The notes below the pieces were generated by a model, which searched no databases, had not been told where the DNA came from, and saw only the letters and a list, made by a program, of their open reading frames with translations. From RH-AL1 sp964235705 (GTDB taxonomy: Bacteria; Pseudomonadota; Alphaproteobacteria; Rhizobiales; Beijerinckiaceae), in NCBI GenBank assembly GCA_964235705.1, contig CAXSDP010000009.1:24734-88733 (forward strand): DNA of 64,000 bases. Reading direction: 5' to 3'. Below, piece by piece: positions 1-7,625 of the stretch (positions within the stretch are counted from its first letter, which is position 1; each line of letters opens with the position of its first letter). The translations under genes and the position numbers were made by a program.

Positions 1-137
1 CCACCAACTGTCCCGAGTACAAGGTGACCGCGGTGCAGGTCCGCAAGACCAATCGCCTGTCGGACTGGCAGGCGAAGTTCACCGAGGAGGACGAGGCGCT
101 GACCCGCGTCGCCGCCCGGCTGGAGGCGGCGGAATAA
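1..137 (+). CDS. fdsA: Formate dehydrogenase alpha subunit, C-terminal end (partial)
   Basis: The first 45 codons (reading from base 3) end in TAA at 135-137 and encode a tail beginning TNCPEYKVTAVQV, which I recognise as the extreme C-terminus of the molybdenum/tungsten NAD-dependent formate dehydrogenase catalytic subunit. In this family the subunit oxidises formate to CO2 at a bis-MGD cofactor and passes electrons to the beta/gamma diaphorase subunits. The next gene is the delta subunit, which supports the call. The rest of the gene lies left of the window, so catalytic residues cannot be checked. Confidence 0.8.
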   Translation, partial: TNCPEYKVTAVQVRKTNRLSDWQAKFTEEDEALTRVAARLEAAE

Positions 138-272
138 TCGGCGTCATTCCGGCGCGCCGCAGGCGAACCCGGAACCGGTGTCCCACCTGCTCCCAATGGA
201 GGACACCGGTTCCGGATCGCAGCTTCGCTCCGTCCGGAATGACGCCTCGCTCCATTGAGACAGGATCCCACG

Positions 273-560
273 ATGGCGATGCACGAGACCGACAAGCTGG
301 TGATGATGGCGAACCAGATCGCCCAGTTCTTCCGCTCCTACCCGCACGACGAGGCGGTGGCCGGCATCGCCTCGCACATCGAGGCGTTCTGGACGCCGCG
401 CATGATCGGCGTGCTGCGGGCGAACAACGACGGTGCGGCGAACCTCGACCCACTGGTGGCGGAGGCCCTGTCCCCCGCGACCGCGGCGACGGCCCCGGCC
501 GGGAAGGTCGCGATGGGACCGGGCAAGCTCGGGGAGTTGGGCGCGGTCGACGCGGGATGA
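273..560 (+). CDS. fdsD: Formate dehydrogenase delta subunit
   Basis: A 95-residue protein with the FdsD pattern: DKLVMMANQIAQFF near the N-terminus, followed by VAGIASHIEAFWTPRM. FdsD is a small subunit of soluble NAD-dependent formate dehydrogenases, thought to help cofactor insertion or assembly. It lies 135 bp after the alpha-subunit stop, the usual fds order. I chose the ATG at 273; an in-frame TTG at 255 would add six residues without a better ribosome site. The C-terminal 30 residues are Ala/Gly/Pro-rich and look disordered. fdhD, needed to mature such enzymes, is encoded at 52.9-53.7 kb. Confidence 0.85.
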   Translation: MAMHETDKLVMMANQIAQFFRSYPHDEAVAGIASHIEAFWTPRMIGVLRANNDGAANLDPLVAEALSPATAATAPAGKVAMGPGKLGELGAVDAG

Positions 561-579
561 GGCATCTGGATTCGATCGT

Positions 580-595
580 TTAGCACTTCGTTAAC
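580..595 (+). promoter_or_regulatory. CtrA-like binding site
   Basis: TTAG-N7-TTAAC matches the alphaproteobacterial CtrA consensus TTAA-N7-TTAA(C) with one mismatch. It sits about 40 bp before the ATG of the small ORF at 634, a reasonable promoter position. Regulation by CtrA is inferred from the motif only. Confidence 0.45.
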
Positions 596-633
596 CAAAC
601 GACGGCACCTTCGGACTCGCCCGGAGGCGCCCA

Positions 634-828
634 ATGATGACACCGCACGAAGCCGAGACGCGAGAGCCCTTGTCGCCGCGCGCCCGCATCGCTTGGCGTC
701 GCGCCGCCGACGAATTGCTGATCGACGCGATCTTCGGGGCCGGTTACGAGCCGTTCCCGGCGACCGAACCGGCCGTCACGCAAGCGTCCATGCCGACACA
801 GCCGCAGCAGGCTCCGACCGTTCCGTAG
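634..828 (+). CDS. Small hypothetical protein (64 aa)
   Basis: A short ORF I do not recognise. It starts MMTPHEAETRE, has an Arg/Ala-rich middle and ends in a Pro/Gln-rich tail; there is no signal peptide or membrane segment. It looks real for two reasons: a strong Shine-Dalgarno (CGGAGG at 620-625) at good spacing, and a CtrA-like site at 580-595. It is transcribed toward, and ends 20 bp from, the stop of the oppositely oriented aldo/keto reductase gene. No function can be assigned. Confidence 0.5.
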   Translation: MMTPHEAETREPLSPRARIAWRRAADELLIDAIFGAGYEPFPATEPAVTQASMPTQPQQAPTVP

Positions 829-847
829 GACCCTCCGCCGCCCGGTC

Positions 848-1735
848 TCACCGTTTGGCGAACTGCGCCCTGCCCTCCCGATCCAGCGCGGCGAACTCCT
901 CGTCCGACAGGTCGATGCCGGCCGCCGCCACGTTGTCCTCCAGGTGCGCCACCTTGCCGGTACCGGGAATCGGCAGCATCACGGGGCTGCGCTTCAGCAT
1001 CCAGGCGAGCGCCAGCTGGCTCGGGCTGGCGCCGTGCTTCGCCGCCACGGCGTCGAGCAGCGAGCCGGGTTTCGCGAGGTCCCCCGCCGCCAGCGGATAC
1101 CAGGGGATGAAGCCGATGCCGGCGGCCTCGCAATGGTCGAGCACATCCTCGCTCGTGCGATCGACGAGGTTGTAGCGGTTCTGCACGCTCGCCACGGGGA
1201 AAACCTGCCGCGCCGCCTCGATGTCCGCCACGCCCACGTTGCTGAGGCCCGCCTGCGCGATGACGCCGTCGTCGAGGAGGCGGCGGACCGCGCCGAATTG
1301 TTCGTCGCGCGGCACGTGCGGATCGATGCGGTGGAGCTGCCACAGGCCGATCACGTCCACCCCGAGGCGACGCCGGCTCATCAGCGCCTGCTGGATCAAG
1401 TACTCGGGCCGTCCCACCGGGATCCACACGCCGGGCCCGGTGCGCGTCAGGCCGCCCTTGGTCGCGATCAGCACGTCGCCGTAGGGGCGCAGCGTCTCGC
1501 CGATCAGGCGCTCGGACACCTCGGGACCGTAGGAATCCGCCGTGTCGACGAGGGTGATGCCGAGTTCGGGCACCCGCCTCAGCGTGCGGATCGCCTCGTC
1601 GCGGTCGGCCGGCTCGCCCCAGACCCCCGCGCCCGTGACCCGCATCGCGCCGAAACCGAGCCGGGTCACGGCGCGGGTGCCGATCGTGAACGTGCCGGAG
1701 CGCGCGGCGTCGATCGCCATGTCTTCGATCCTCAC
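848..1735 (-). CDS. Aldo/keto reductase
   Basis: A 295-residue NADPH-dependent aldo/keto reductase. The family's catalytic tetrad is visible: Asp64 and Tyr69 in DTADSYG, Lys93 in ATKGG and His125 in WQLHRID. C-terminal PIPGTGKVAHLEDN corresponds to the cofactor-binding loop. The enzyme should reduce an aldehyde or ketone in the cytoplasm; the substrate cannot be read from sequence. It is a stand-alone gene between the formate dehydrogenase tail and the flagellar cluster. The start could also be the internal ATG five codons later (1720). It resembles the oxidoreductase subfamily with a PVGRPEYL-type insertion rather than the diketogulonate reductases (compare 36.3 kb). Confidence 0.85.
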   Translation of the reverse strand: MRIEDMAIDAARSGTFTIGTRAVTRLGFGAMRVTGAGVWGEPADRDEAIRTLRRVPELGITLVDTADSYGPEVSERLIGETLRPYGDVLIATKGGLTRTGPGVWIPVGRPEYLIQQALMSRRRLGVDVIGLWQLHRIDPHVPRDEQFGAVRRLLDDGVIAQAGLSNVGVADIEAARQVFPVASVQNRYNLVDRTSEDVLDHCEAAGIGFIPWYPLAAGDLAKPGSLLDAVAAKHGASPSQLALAWMLKRSPVMLPIPGTGKVAHLEDNVAAAGIDLSDEEFAALDREGRAQFAKR

Positions 1736-1871
1736 CTTCGATCCTTGCGCGGGCGGTGACCCGCGTCACGCCATAGGTGGGGATCGATCGCGCTTGGGAC
1801 AGTGGCGCGGACCAACGTTCACCGCGCTGGACGACGGTGCGCCCCTTGCTCCGAGGGCCGGCCTGCCGGCA

Positions 1872-2390
1872 CTACTTGCCGTCCGCCGCCACGATCAGGC
1901 CCCGCGACGTCCGCACGGCGGGGTGGGCACCCGGCAGGATCGCCAGGACCTCGCCCGCGCCGGGGATCGTGTCACCGACGTGGACGACGCGGGATCGGCC
2001 GTCGACCGCGATCGTCGCGCCGTCGGCGCCGGCGGTTTCCAGGGTCACGGCGGGGTTTGCCAGCGGCTTGGTGGCCGTTCCGTCGGACGCCTCGCGCGCC
2101 CCGCCCCGTTCCGGGCCGGCCGACATGGTGGCGTGGCGCGGGATCGACGCCGTCACGGCGGTGTCGAGATCCTCGTCCGGGTCGGGCCGGCCCAGCTCGC
2201 GCGCCTCGGTCTTCGGCATCGTGCGGGGCGCGAGCTGCGCGAAGACGGTGAAGTCGTGACCCGACGCGCTCGATCCCGGGCCGTTGAGGTTCATGTAGAG
2301 GGCGAACGAGGCCGACGCGAGCGCGAGCCCGCCGCCGGCCACGCCGAGCGCCTTGTCGGCGGTGAGGAGAGCTAGGATCTTCATCGTCAT
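1872..2390 (-). CDS. Membrane-anchored protein with GspC/PilP-like C-terminal domain
   Basis: A 172-residue protein with one hydrophobic segment near residues 13-34, a Pro/Thr/Ala-rich linker of about 80 residues, and a compact C-terminal domain. That domain (VDGRSRVVHVGDTIPGAGEVLAI followed by PAVRTSRGLIV) has the spacing of the small beta domain of type II secretion GspC and pilus PilP. It lies directly downstream of fliI on the same strand, only 13 bp after its stop, so it is probably co-transcribed with flagellar genes. The topology suggests an inner-membrane protein with a periplasmic domain. A flagellar role is inferred from position; I do not recognise a named homologue. Confidence 0.6.
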   Translation of the reverse strand: MTMKILALLTADKALGVAGGGLALASASFALYMNLNGPGSSASGHDFTVFAQLAPRTMPKTEARELGRPDPDEDLDTAVTASIPRHATMSAGPERGGAREASDGTATKPLANPAVTLETAGADGATIAVDGRSRVVHVGDTIPGAGEVLAILPGAHPAVRTSRGLIVAADGK

Positions 2391-2395
2391 GATCG

Positions 2396-2429
2396 CGTCC
2401 TGTTCAAGGCTTCGTCCTGTTCAAGGCTT
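2396..2429. repeat. 17-bp tandem duplication at fliI stop
   Basis: Two perfect copies of CGTCCTGTTCAAGGCTT (2396-2412 and 2413-2429). The fliI stop codon (2404-2406) lies in one copy. Removing one copy in silico would move the fliI stop so that it overlaps the next gene's start as ATGA. Confidence 0.9.
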
Positions 2430-3780
2430 CGGCGAGTTCACGGAAGGCGTCCGTGCTCGCGGGGGCGTCGGGGGCCTGGGTGAGCGCCTCGTAGACGCGC
2501 GGCGTCAGGAGGACGGCCTGGTCGAGCTCGGCGTCGGCGCCGGGCTGCATCCCGCCCATCGAGCGCAGATCGCGCGTGTCCTCGAAGCGGGCGATCATCG
2601 CCCGGAGCTTGCCGACCAGCGCGCGCTGGTCCTTCGTCCAGACGTGCGTGGCGAGGCGGGAGATCGATCCCAGCACGTCGACGGCGGGGTAGCGCGCGGC
2701 GTCCGCCACCGCGCGGTCGAGCACGATGTGGCCGTCGAGCGTGCCCCGGATGCAGTCGGCCACGGGGTCGTTGTGGTCGTCGCCGTCGACCAGCACGGCG
2801 AAGATGCCGGTGATCGAGCCGGCCGCCACCCCGTCCCGCGAGACGCCGCTGACGCCACGGCCCTCGATGCCGGGGCCGGCCCGCTCCAGCAGCCGTGGGA
2901 GGCTGGTGAAGACGGAGGGCGCGTAGCCGCGCGCCACCGCCGGCTCGCCGGCCGCCAGCGCGACGTCGCGGGCGGCGTGGGCGTAGCGGGTGACGGAATC
3001 GACCATGAGCAGGACGCGCTCGCCGCGATCGCGGAAATACTCGGCGATGGCGGTGGCGGTGAGGGGCGCCATCAGGCGCATCATCGCGCTCTCGTCGCCG
3101 GTCGCCACCACGGTGACGGCGAGCGGCCGGTTGGCCCCCAGCGCGTCCTCGATGAACTCGCGCACCTCGCGGCCGCGCTCGCCGACCAGCGCGACGACCA
3201 CCGTGTCGAAGCCCTTGCAGGCGGCGAGCATGCCCATCAGCGTCGACTTGCCGACGCCCGAGCCGGCGAAGATGCCGATGCGCTGGCCGTGGCAGAGCGG
3301 CGTGAAGATGTCGATGACGCGCACCCCGCTCTTCAGGGGCGTCTTGACCCGTCCGCGCACCAGGGCCGGTGGCGGGTCGGCCTGGATCGGACGACGATCG
3401 AGGCCGATCTCCAGCGGGGCGCCCCCATCCACCGGCGCGCCGAGCGCGTTGATGATCCGGCCCTTCCACGAGGGGGCCGGCGCGAGCGAGACACGCTCCG
3501 TCCAGGTCGCGCGGTCGCCGAGCGCCACGTCCCCGGTCGTGGCGTAGGGCTTCACGGTGACGTGGCCCGCCTCGACGTGCACGATCTCGCCGTGGCGGAC
3601 CCGTTCCCCATGTGGCCCCTCGGCGAGCGACACGCAGTCGCCGAGCTGCGAGAAGGGCGAGAGCCCGCGCACCTTGTAGCTGGTCGGGGCCACGGCGGTG
3701 ACGGTCCCGGCGATGTCGAGCAGCGCGCCCGGCGCGCCGGCGCGGGCGGCCAGGGCGGCGAGCTGGTCGAGCGCCCTCAC
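2404..3780 (-). CDS. fliI: Flagellum-specific ATPase FliI
   Basis: A 458-residue F1-beta-like ATPase that energises the flagellar type III export apparatus at the cytoplasmic face. The Walker A motif GSGVGKST is at residues 173-180; the ATPase signature PSVFTSLPRLLERAG lies in the second half. Length is normal for FliI. The start ATG overlaps the flgF stop by four bases (ATGA), so translation of the two is coupled. Its stop sits inside a 17-bp tandem duplication. The downstream GspC/PilP-like gene is on the same strand. No fliH or fliJ is adjacent here; a FliJ-like coiled-coil protein is encoded at 12.2 kb. Confidence 0.95.
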   Translation of the reverse strand: MRALDQLAALAARAGAPGALLDIAGTVTAVAPTSYKVRGLSPFSQLGDCVSLAEGPHGERVRHGEIVHVEAGHVTVKPYATTGDVALGDRATWTERVSLAPAPSWKGRIINALGAPVDGGAPLEIGLDRRPIQADPPPALVRGRVKTPLKSGVRVIDIFTPLCHGQRIGIFAGSGVGKSTLMGMLAACKGFDTVVVALVGERGREVREFIEDALGANRPLAVTVVATGDESAMMRLMAPLTATAIAEYFRDRGERVLLMVDSVTRYAHAARDVALAAGEPAVARGYAPSVFTSLPRLLERAGPGIEGRGVSGVSRDGVAAGSITGIFAVLVDGDDHNDPVADCIRGTLDGHIVLDRAVADAARYPAVDVLGSISRLATHVWTKDQRALVGKLRAMIARFEDTRDLRSMGGMQPGADAELDQAVLLTPRVYEALTQAPDAPASTDAFRELAEALNRTKP

Positions 3781-4502
3781 GAGTTCGACCCGAGCGTCTT
3801 GATCGCGTCCTGCAGGCTGCCCTCGCTGGATTGCGAGGCGCCGGTCAGGCTGTCGTAGGCGCGCTGGATGGCGATGAGCTTGGAGATCTCGGCGACGGGG
3901 TTGATGTTCGATCCCTCCGAGAAGCCCTGCGCGACGCCCGTGCGCGAGAAGTCGAGCACCGCCGTCGCCGGCTTGTCGGGCACCACGGCGGAGTTGTCGT
4001 AGCGGCTGAGGTTCGCGTCGTCGGGGATGGAGAACAGGCCGATCGCGCCGACCTGGAGGCCGTTCTGCGTGACCATGCCGTCGGCGGCGATGGCGGGCGG
4101 CCCGTCGCCGGCGTTCAGGAGGAGTTTGGAGCCGCCGGCGTCGAGCATGGGGTAGCCGTTGAGGCTCTGGAGCTCGCCGGCCGCCGTCATCTTCATGCGG
4201 CCGTCGCGGGTGTAGGCGGTGCCGTCGGGCGTCTGCACGGCGAACCAGGCGTCGCCCTGCACCGCCACGTCGAGCGGGTTGTCGGTCTTGGTCATCGCGC
4301 CCTGCGCCCGCGAGATGTAGTCCGTGCCGGTCGTCACGAACGAGGCCGGTCGCTCGCCGACCGACGACAGGAGCGAGGAGAAGGCGACGCCCTGCGCCCG
4401 GTAGCCGGCGGTGTTCATGTTGGCGATGTTGGCCGCCACGGTGTCGAGGCGCTTCTCCAGCGCGACCTGGCCCGACAGGGTGACGTAAAGGTTGCCGCGC
4501 AT
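3777..4502 (-). CDS. flgF: Flagellar basal-body rod protein FlgF
   Basis: A 241-residue proximal-rod protein. The N-terminus has the rod/hook family signature (LYVTLSGQVALEKRLDTVAANIANMNTAGYRAQG) and the C-terminus has the matching coiled-coil motif (NPVAEISKLIAIQRAYDSL), both needed for assembly into the axial structure. It is exported by the flagellar type III system without a cleaved signal. It overlaps fliI by four bases and lies three bases after the upstream DUF1217 gene, so the three form one operon. The partner rod genes flgB, flgC and flgG, often nearby in rhizobia, are not in this window. Confidence 0.92.
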   Translation of the reverse strand: MRGNLYVTLSGQVALEKRLDTVAANIANMNTAGYRAQGVAFSSLLSSVGERPASFVTTGTDYISRAQGAMTKTDNPLDVAVQGDAWFAVQTPDGTAYTRDGRMKMTAAGELQSLNGYPMLDAGGSKLLLNAGDGPPAIAADGMVTQNGLQVGAIGLFSIPDDANLSRYDNSAVVPDKPATAVLDFSRTGVAQGFSEGSNINPVAEISKLIAIQRAYDSLTGASQSSEGSLQDAIKTLGSNS

Positions 4503-4505
4503 GTT

Positions 4506-5294
4506 TCAGCTTCCCCCCAGCTTGAGGCCCTGGATGGAGAGCAGCAGGTCGGAGCTGAAGCCGATCGTCGACGACGACGCGAAGATCTGCGCGATGCCGG
4601 ACGCGCTCGACGACGTGTTGTTGCCCTGGAGGTCGTAGTTGGCGGCGAAGCGCTCGATGACCTGCTGGAGCTTGGCCGGGTTCTTCAGGTCGGCGACGTT
4701 GATGATCTTGCCCAACGCCGTCGCCTCGGTGTCGATGTCGATCGAGGCCGAGGGTTGGATGCCGTAGGCGGTCTGCACGACCTTGAGCAGGCTCGAATCC
4801 GCCAGCAGGCCGTAGGTGCTGGTGACGGTTGGCGCGACGCGGGCGAAGTAGAGGGCGAGCTGGACGCCCTGGTTGCTCTGCCCCTGCGTGGTTTCCAGGG
4901 TCTGCTCGACGTATTTGGCGGTGGTGCCGGTCGTCACGGCGGCCGAGGACGTGACGGCGGCGGCGCCCTTACCGGCGAAGTCGAAGGCGGTCGCGAAGGC
5001 GGTGAAGCTCGGGTCGGTCAGCGTGTTGGCGAGCGACTTGCTGTTGGACACGCCGCCTTCCAGCACCTTGGTGACGAGCCCCTTGGCGTTGGTCTCGCTC
5101 CCCAGGCCGAAAGCGGTCAGCGCGTAGGACAGCAGCCTGTAATTGTTCACGAAATCCGCGATGCTCTTCACCTTGCCGATGTTGGCGAGGTAGTAGGCCG
5201 TGTCGCTCTTGACCGTCGGGTTGGCTTCCGTCGCGCTCTGGTAGCGGCCGAGGTTGTTGGCGATCGAGAGGTAGGAGGCGGTTGTCGACGTCAC
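4506..5294 (-). CDS. DUF1217 family flagellar-associated protein
   Basis: A 262-residue protein recognised as the DUF1217 family, found next to flagellar rod genes in rhizobia. Visible features are TASYLSIANNLGRYQ at the N-terminus and helical, Ser/Thr-rich repeats through the body ending SDLLLSIQGLKLGGS. I chose a GTG start at 5294, where homology begins; the reading frame stays open upstream into an assembly gap but that stretch is repeat-like. It is the first gene of the operon leading into flgF and fliI, and is divergent from motA. Function is unknown; secretion with the axial proteins is plausible. Confidence 0.75.
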   Translation of the reverse strand: MTSTTASYLSIANNLGRYQSATEANPTVKSDTAYYLANIGKVKSIADFVNNYRLLSYALTAFGLGSETNAKGLVTKVLEGGVSNSKSLANTLTDPSFTAFATAFDFAGKGAAAVTSSAAVTTGTTAKYVEQTLETTQGQSNQGVQLALYFARVAPTVTSTYGLLADSSLLKVVQTAYGIQPSASIDIDTEATALGKIINVADLKNPAKLQQVIERFAANYDLQGNNTSSSASGIAQIFASSSTIGFSSDLLLSIQGLKLGGS

Positions 5295-5363
5295 GGACGT
5301 TGGTCCCTCGGCAGGCAGACGGTCCTTCGGCAGGCTGCGCGAGCTTGCGCCACGAGCCTTGCC

Positions 5364-5463
5364 NNNNNNNNNNNNNNNNNNNNNNNNNNNNNNNNNNNNN
5401 NNNNNNNNNNNNNNNNNNNNNNNNNNNNNNNNNNNNNNNNNNNNNNNNNNNNNNNNNNNNNNN
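5364..5463. other. Assembly gap (100 N)
   Basis: Exactly 100 unknown bases, the usual placeholder for unknown length. Both edges carry the related words GAGCCTTGCC and GCCTTGCCC, so the gap probably reflects a collapsed repeat. Confidence 0.95.
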
Positions 5464-5472
5464 GCCTTGCCC

Positions 5473-5504
5473 GGGGCTGGCCTCGCACGGGGCTGGCCTC
5501 GCAC
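5473..5504. repeat. 16-bp tandem repeat beside gap
   Basis: Two perfect copies of GGGGCTGGCCTCGCAC (5473-5488 and 5489-5504), nine bases after the assembly gap. More copies may be hidden in the gap. Confidence 0.85.
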
Positions 5505-5602
5505 GGGGGCCAGCCTCACCTCGCCTTCGCTCCACGCCGACCCTCCGTCAGCCTCGGGCAAGGCTTGCCTGCCCAAATGGCCGCCGTTCAGGGAGACACG
5601 CG

Positions 5603-6487
5603 TTGAGCTTCATCATCGGACTGGCCGTCGCCCTGGGTTGCATGCTGGGCGGCTTCGCCGCCTCGGGCGGGCACATCTCCGTCATCTGGCAACCCTACGA
5701 GCTGATCATCATCGGCGGCTCGGCGCTCGGCACCTTCATCGTCGCCAACCCGCTCGCCACCATCAAGGACACCGGCCGGGGCATCCTGGAGGCGATCAAG
5801 GGCGCGTCGCCCAAGAAGCGCGACTACCTCGACGTGCTGGGCCTGCTCTACGTGCTGATGCGCGAGCTGCGCGGCAACGGGCGCAACGAGCTGGAAGGGC
5901 AGATCGACAATCCCAAGGAGTCGGAGCTGTTCAAGCGCTTCCCGACGGTCCTCGCCGACAAGGACATGACGGTGTTCATCTGCGACTACGTCCGCCTGAT
6001 CCTCGTCGGCAACGCCCGGACGCACGAGATCGAGGGGCTGATGGACGAGGAGATCGAGACCATCAAGCGCGACAAGCTGAAGGCCTACCAGGCCCTCACC
6101 GCCGTGTCCGACGGATTGCCGGCGCTCGGCATCGTCGCCGCCGTGCTCGGCATCATCAAGGCGATGGGCGCGCTCGACCAGTCGCCGGAACTCCTCGGGG
6201 AACTGATCGGGGCGGCGCTGGTGGGCACCTTCGCCGGCATCTTCATGTCCTACGGCATCGCCGGCCCGCTCGCCCACAAGATCAAGGTGACGCGGGAAAA
6301 GCGCAACCGCCTCTACGTCATCATCAAGCAATCGCTGCTGGCCTTCATGAACGGCGCGATGCCGCTCATCGCGCTGGAACACGGCCGCAAGACGATCTCC
6401 GCCTACGACAGGCCCTCCATCGACGACGTCGAGAACGAGACCTCGTCCGGCGGCAAGGGCGGCGAACCGGTGAAGCAGGCGGCCTGA
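5603..6487 (+). CDS. motA: Flagellar motor stator protein MotA
   Basis: A 294-residue stator subunit with four predicted membrane spans: two at the N-terminus (about residues 1-20 and 30-50) and two at about 170-220. The cytoplasmic loop between spans 2 and 3 carries the charged residues that contact FliG, and the late segment GLPALGIVAAVLGIIKAMG is the conserved third-span motif. The start is a TTG at 5603, preceded by GGGAGA at 5591-5596; length fits the family. It leads the operon motA-fliM-fliN-fliG-flhB. Its proton-channel partner motB is not in the window. Confidence 0.93.
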   Translation: MSFIIGLAVALGCMLGGFAASGGHISVIWQPYELIIIGGSALGTFIVANPLATIKDTGRGILEAIKGASPKKRDYLDVLGLLYVLMRELRGNGRNELEGQIDNPKESELFKRFPTVLADKDMTVFICDYVRLILVGNARTHEIEGLMDEEIETIKRDKLKAYQALTAVSDGLPALGIVAAVLGIIKAMGALDQSPELLGELIGAALVGTFAGIFMSYGIAGPLAHKIKVTREKRNRLYVIIKQSLLAFMNGAMPLIALEHGRKTISAYDRPSIDDVENETSSGGKGGEPVKQAA

Positions 6488-6488
6488 G

Positions 6489-7478
6489 ATGTTTCCCTTC
6501 ACCACGGCCGCGAGGGGCAGGCGGGGAGCGGTTGGCGGCGGCGCGCAGGGCCACGCCGCGCCGCTCGACGGTGCCCCAGCCCTGAGGGACGCCGTCGAGC
6601 GCGTCCTTGCCCGGTTGGTCAAGGGCCTGCAGGCGATGGCCGGCGCGACCACGGTCATCGAGGGTGCCGTGGCCGGCTCCGCGAGCGAGACGGCGGCCGC
6701 CGTCGTCGCCTCGCACGGTCCCGAGGGCGCGGCGGCACTGCTCGAAAGCCCGGCGCTGGCGGTCCCGATGGTGGCGACGCTCGACGCCACCTTGGTCCAC
6801 ACGCTCGTCGAGCTCCTGTGCGGGGGGAACGGCAACGAGGCGCCGGTCGCCGGACGTCCGGCGAGCGCGATCGACCGACAATTCGCCCAGATCCTGTTCA
6901 ACCTCGTGGCGAGCGCGATCCAGGGCGAATGGGCGTCGTTCGGTTTCGGCCCCGTCAAGACGGCGCGGGTGGAGGCGGGGCTTCCCGCCGACGTCTTCGG
7001 GCCGCGGGGCGCGGGGATCGGGGTCATCGACCTGACAATCGGCGTGTTCGGCCTGCACGGGACCCTGCGCCTCGCCCTGCCGCCCGAGGCGCTCGAGCGC
7101 ATCCGGGACGCGGGCGGGGACGTCGCCCCCCCCATCGCCACCTCCGACCCCGCTTGGTTCGACCTGCTCCACAAGGAAGTCGGTCAAGCGCCGGTGGAAC
7201 TCGCCGCCTACCTCGACGCCAAGCCGCTCACGCTGGGCGCCCTGTCGGAACTCAAGGTCGGGCAGATCCTCGTGATGCCGGTGGACGCCCGCACCCGCGC
7301 CGCCCTCGTGGGCGACGGCCGTACCCTGTACCGGGGTGAGATCGGACAAGCGGAAGGCCGTTACTCGCTGCGCGTCGACGAGACCATTTCCAAGGCATCG
7401 CCAGCCGACGGCGAGGCGCCGCAGGCCGGGATCCTGCCGCCGACCCGCCCGCCCCTTCACCCCAACCCCGAGGTTTGA
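6489..7478 (+). CDS. fliM: Flagellar motor switch protein FliM (divergent)
   Basis: A 329-residue protein placed exactly where rhizobial fliM lies, one base after motA and followed by fliN. The middle region (AIDRQFAQILFNLVASAIQGEW) fits the FliM CheC-like domain and the C-terminal part (ALSELKVGQILVMPVDARTRAALVGDGRTLYRGEIGQAEGRYSLRV) is a clear SpoA/C-ring domain. It should form the C ring with FliN and FliG and set rotation direction or speed. The N-terminus lacks the usual LSQxEIDALL-type CheY-binding motif and instead begins with a Gly/Arg-rich stretch. Confidence 0.85.
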   Translation: MFPFTTAARGRRGAVGGGAQGHAAPLDGAPALRDAVERVLARLVKGLQAMAGATTVIEGAVAGSASETAAAVVASHGPEGAAALLESPALAVPMVATLDATLVHTLVELLCGGNGNEAPVAGRPASAIDRQFAQILFNLVASAIQGEWASFGFGPVKTARVEAGLPADVFGPRGAGIGVIDLTIGVFGLHGTLRLALPPEALERIRDAGGDVAPPIATSDPAWFDLLHKEVGQAPVELAAYLDAKPLTLGALSELKVGQILVMPVDARTRAALVGDGRTLYRGEIGQAEGRYSLRVDETISKASPADGEAPQAGILPPTRPPLHPNPEV

Positions 7479-7481
7479 CCG

Positions 7482-7508
7482 ATGTCCCAACCCCTCGCCG
7501 TCGACGCC
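7482..7508 (+). CDS. fliN: Flagellar motor switch protein FliN, N-terminal end (cut by gap)
   Basis: Only nine codons (MSQPLAVDA) remain before the gap at 7509-7608. The call rests on position: fliN lies between fliM and fliG in related alphaproteobacteria and the start follows the fliM stop by three bases. After the gap a frame reading MIAAIP ends in TGA at 7627-7629, overlapping the fliG ATG as ATGA, and is probably the fliN 3' end. A full FliN needs about 300 bp, so the true gap should exceed 100 bp. Confidence 0.5.
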
Positions 7509-7608
7509 NNNNNNNNNNNNNNNNNNNNNNNNNNNNNNNNNNNNNNNNNNNNNNNNNNNNNNNNNNNNNNNNNNNNNNNNNNNNNNNNNNNNNNNNNNNN
7601 NNNNNNNN
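7509..7608. other. Assembly gap (100 N)
   Basis: Placeholder gap inside the presumed fliN gene. Of the five gaps this is the one without an obvious tandem repeat at its edges. Confidence 0.95.
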
Positions 7609-7625
7609 ATGATCGCAGCCATCCC

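Larger units (their letters stand above)
5295..5602. other. Repeat-rich divergent intergenic region with assembly gap
   Basis: The stretch between the DUF1217 gene (-) and motA (+) should hold both promoters. It contains an imperfect 19-bp duplication (5302-5320 and 5321-5339), the 100-N gap (5364-5463), and a 16-bp tandem duplication after the gap. Reading frames across it are artefacts of the Ns. No promoter motif could be assigned. Confidence 0.6.

Noticed and set aside
5359..6585. A long fused frame through the gap into motA
   Set aside because: The continuity depends on reading Ns as codons; the gap length is unknown, so frames across it have no meaning.
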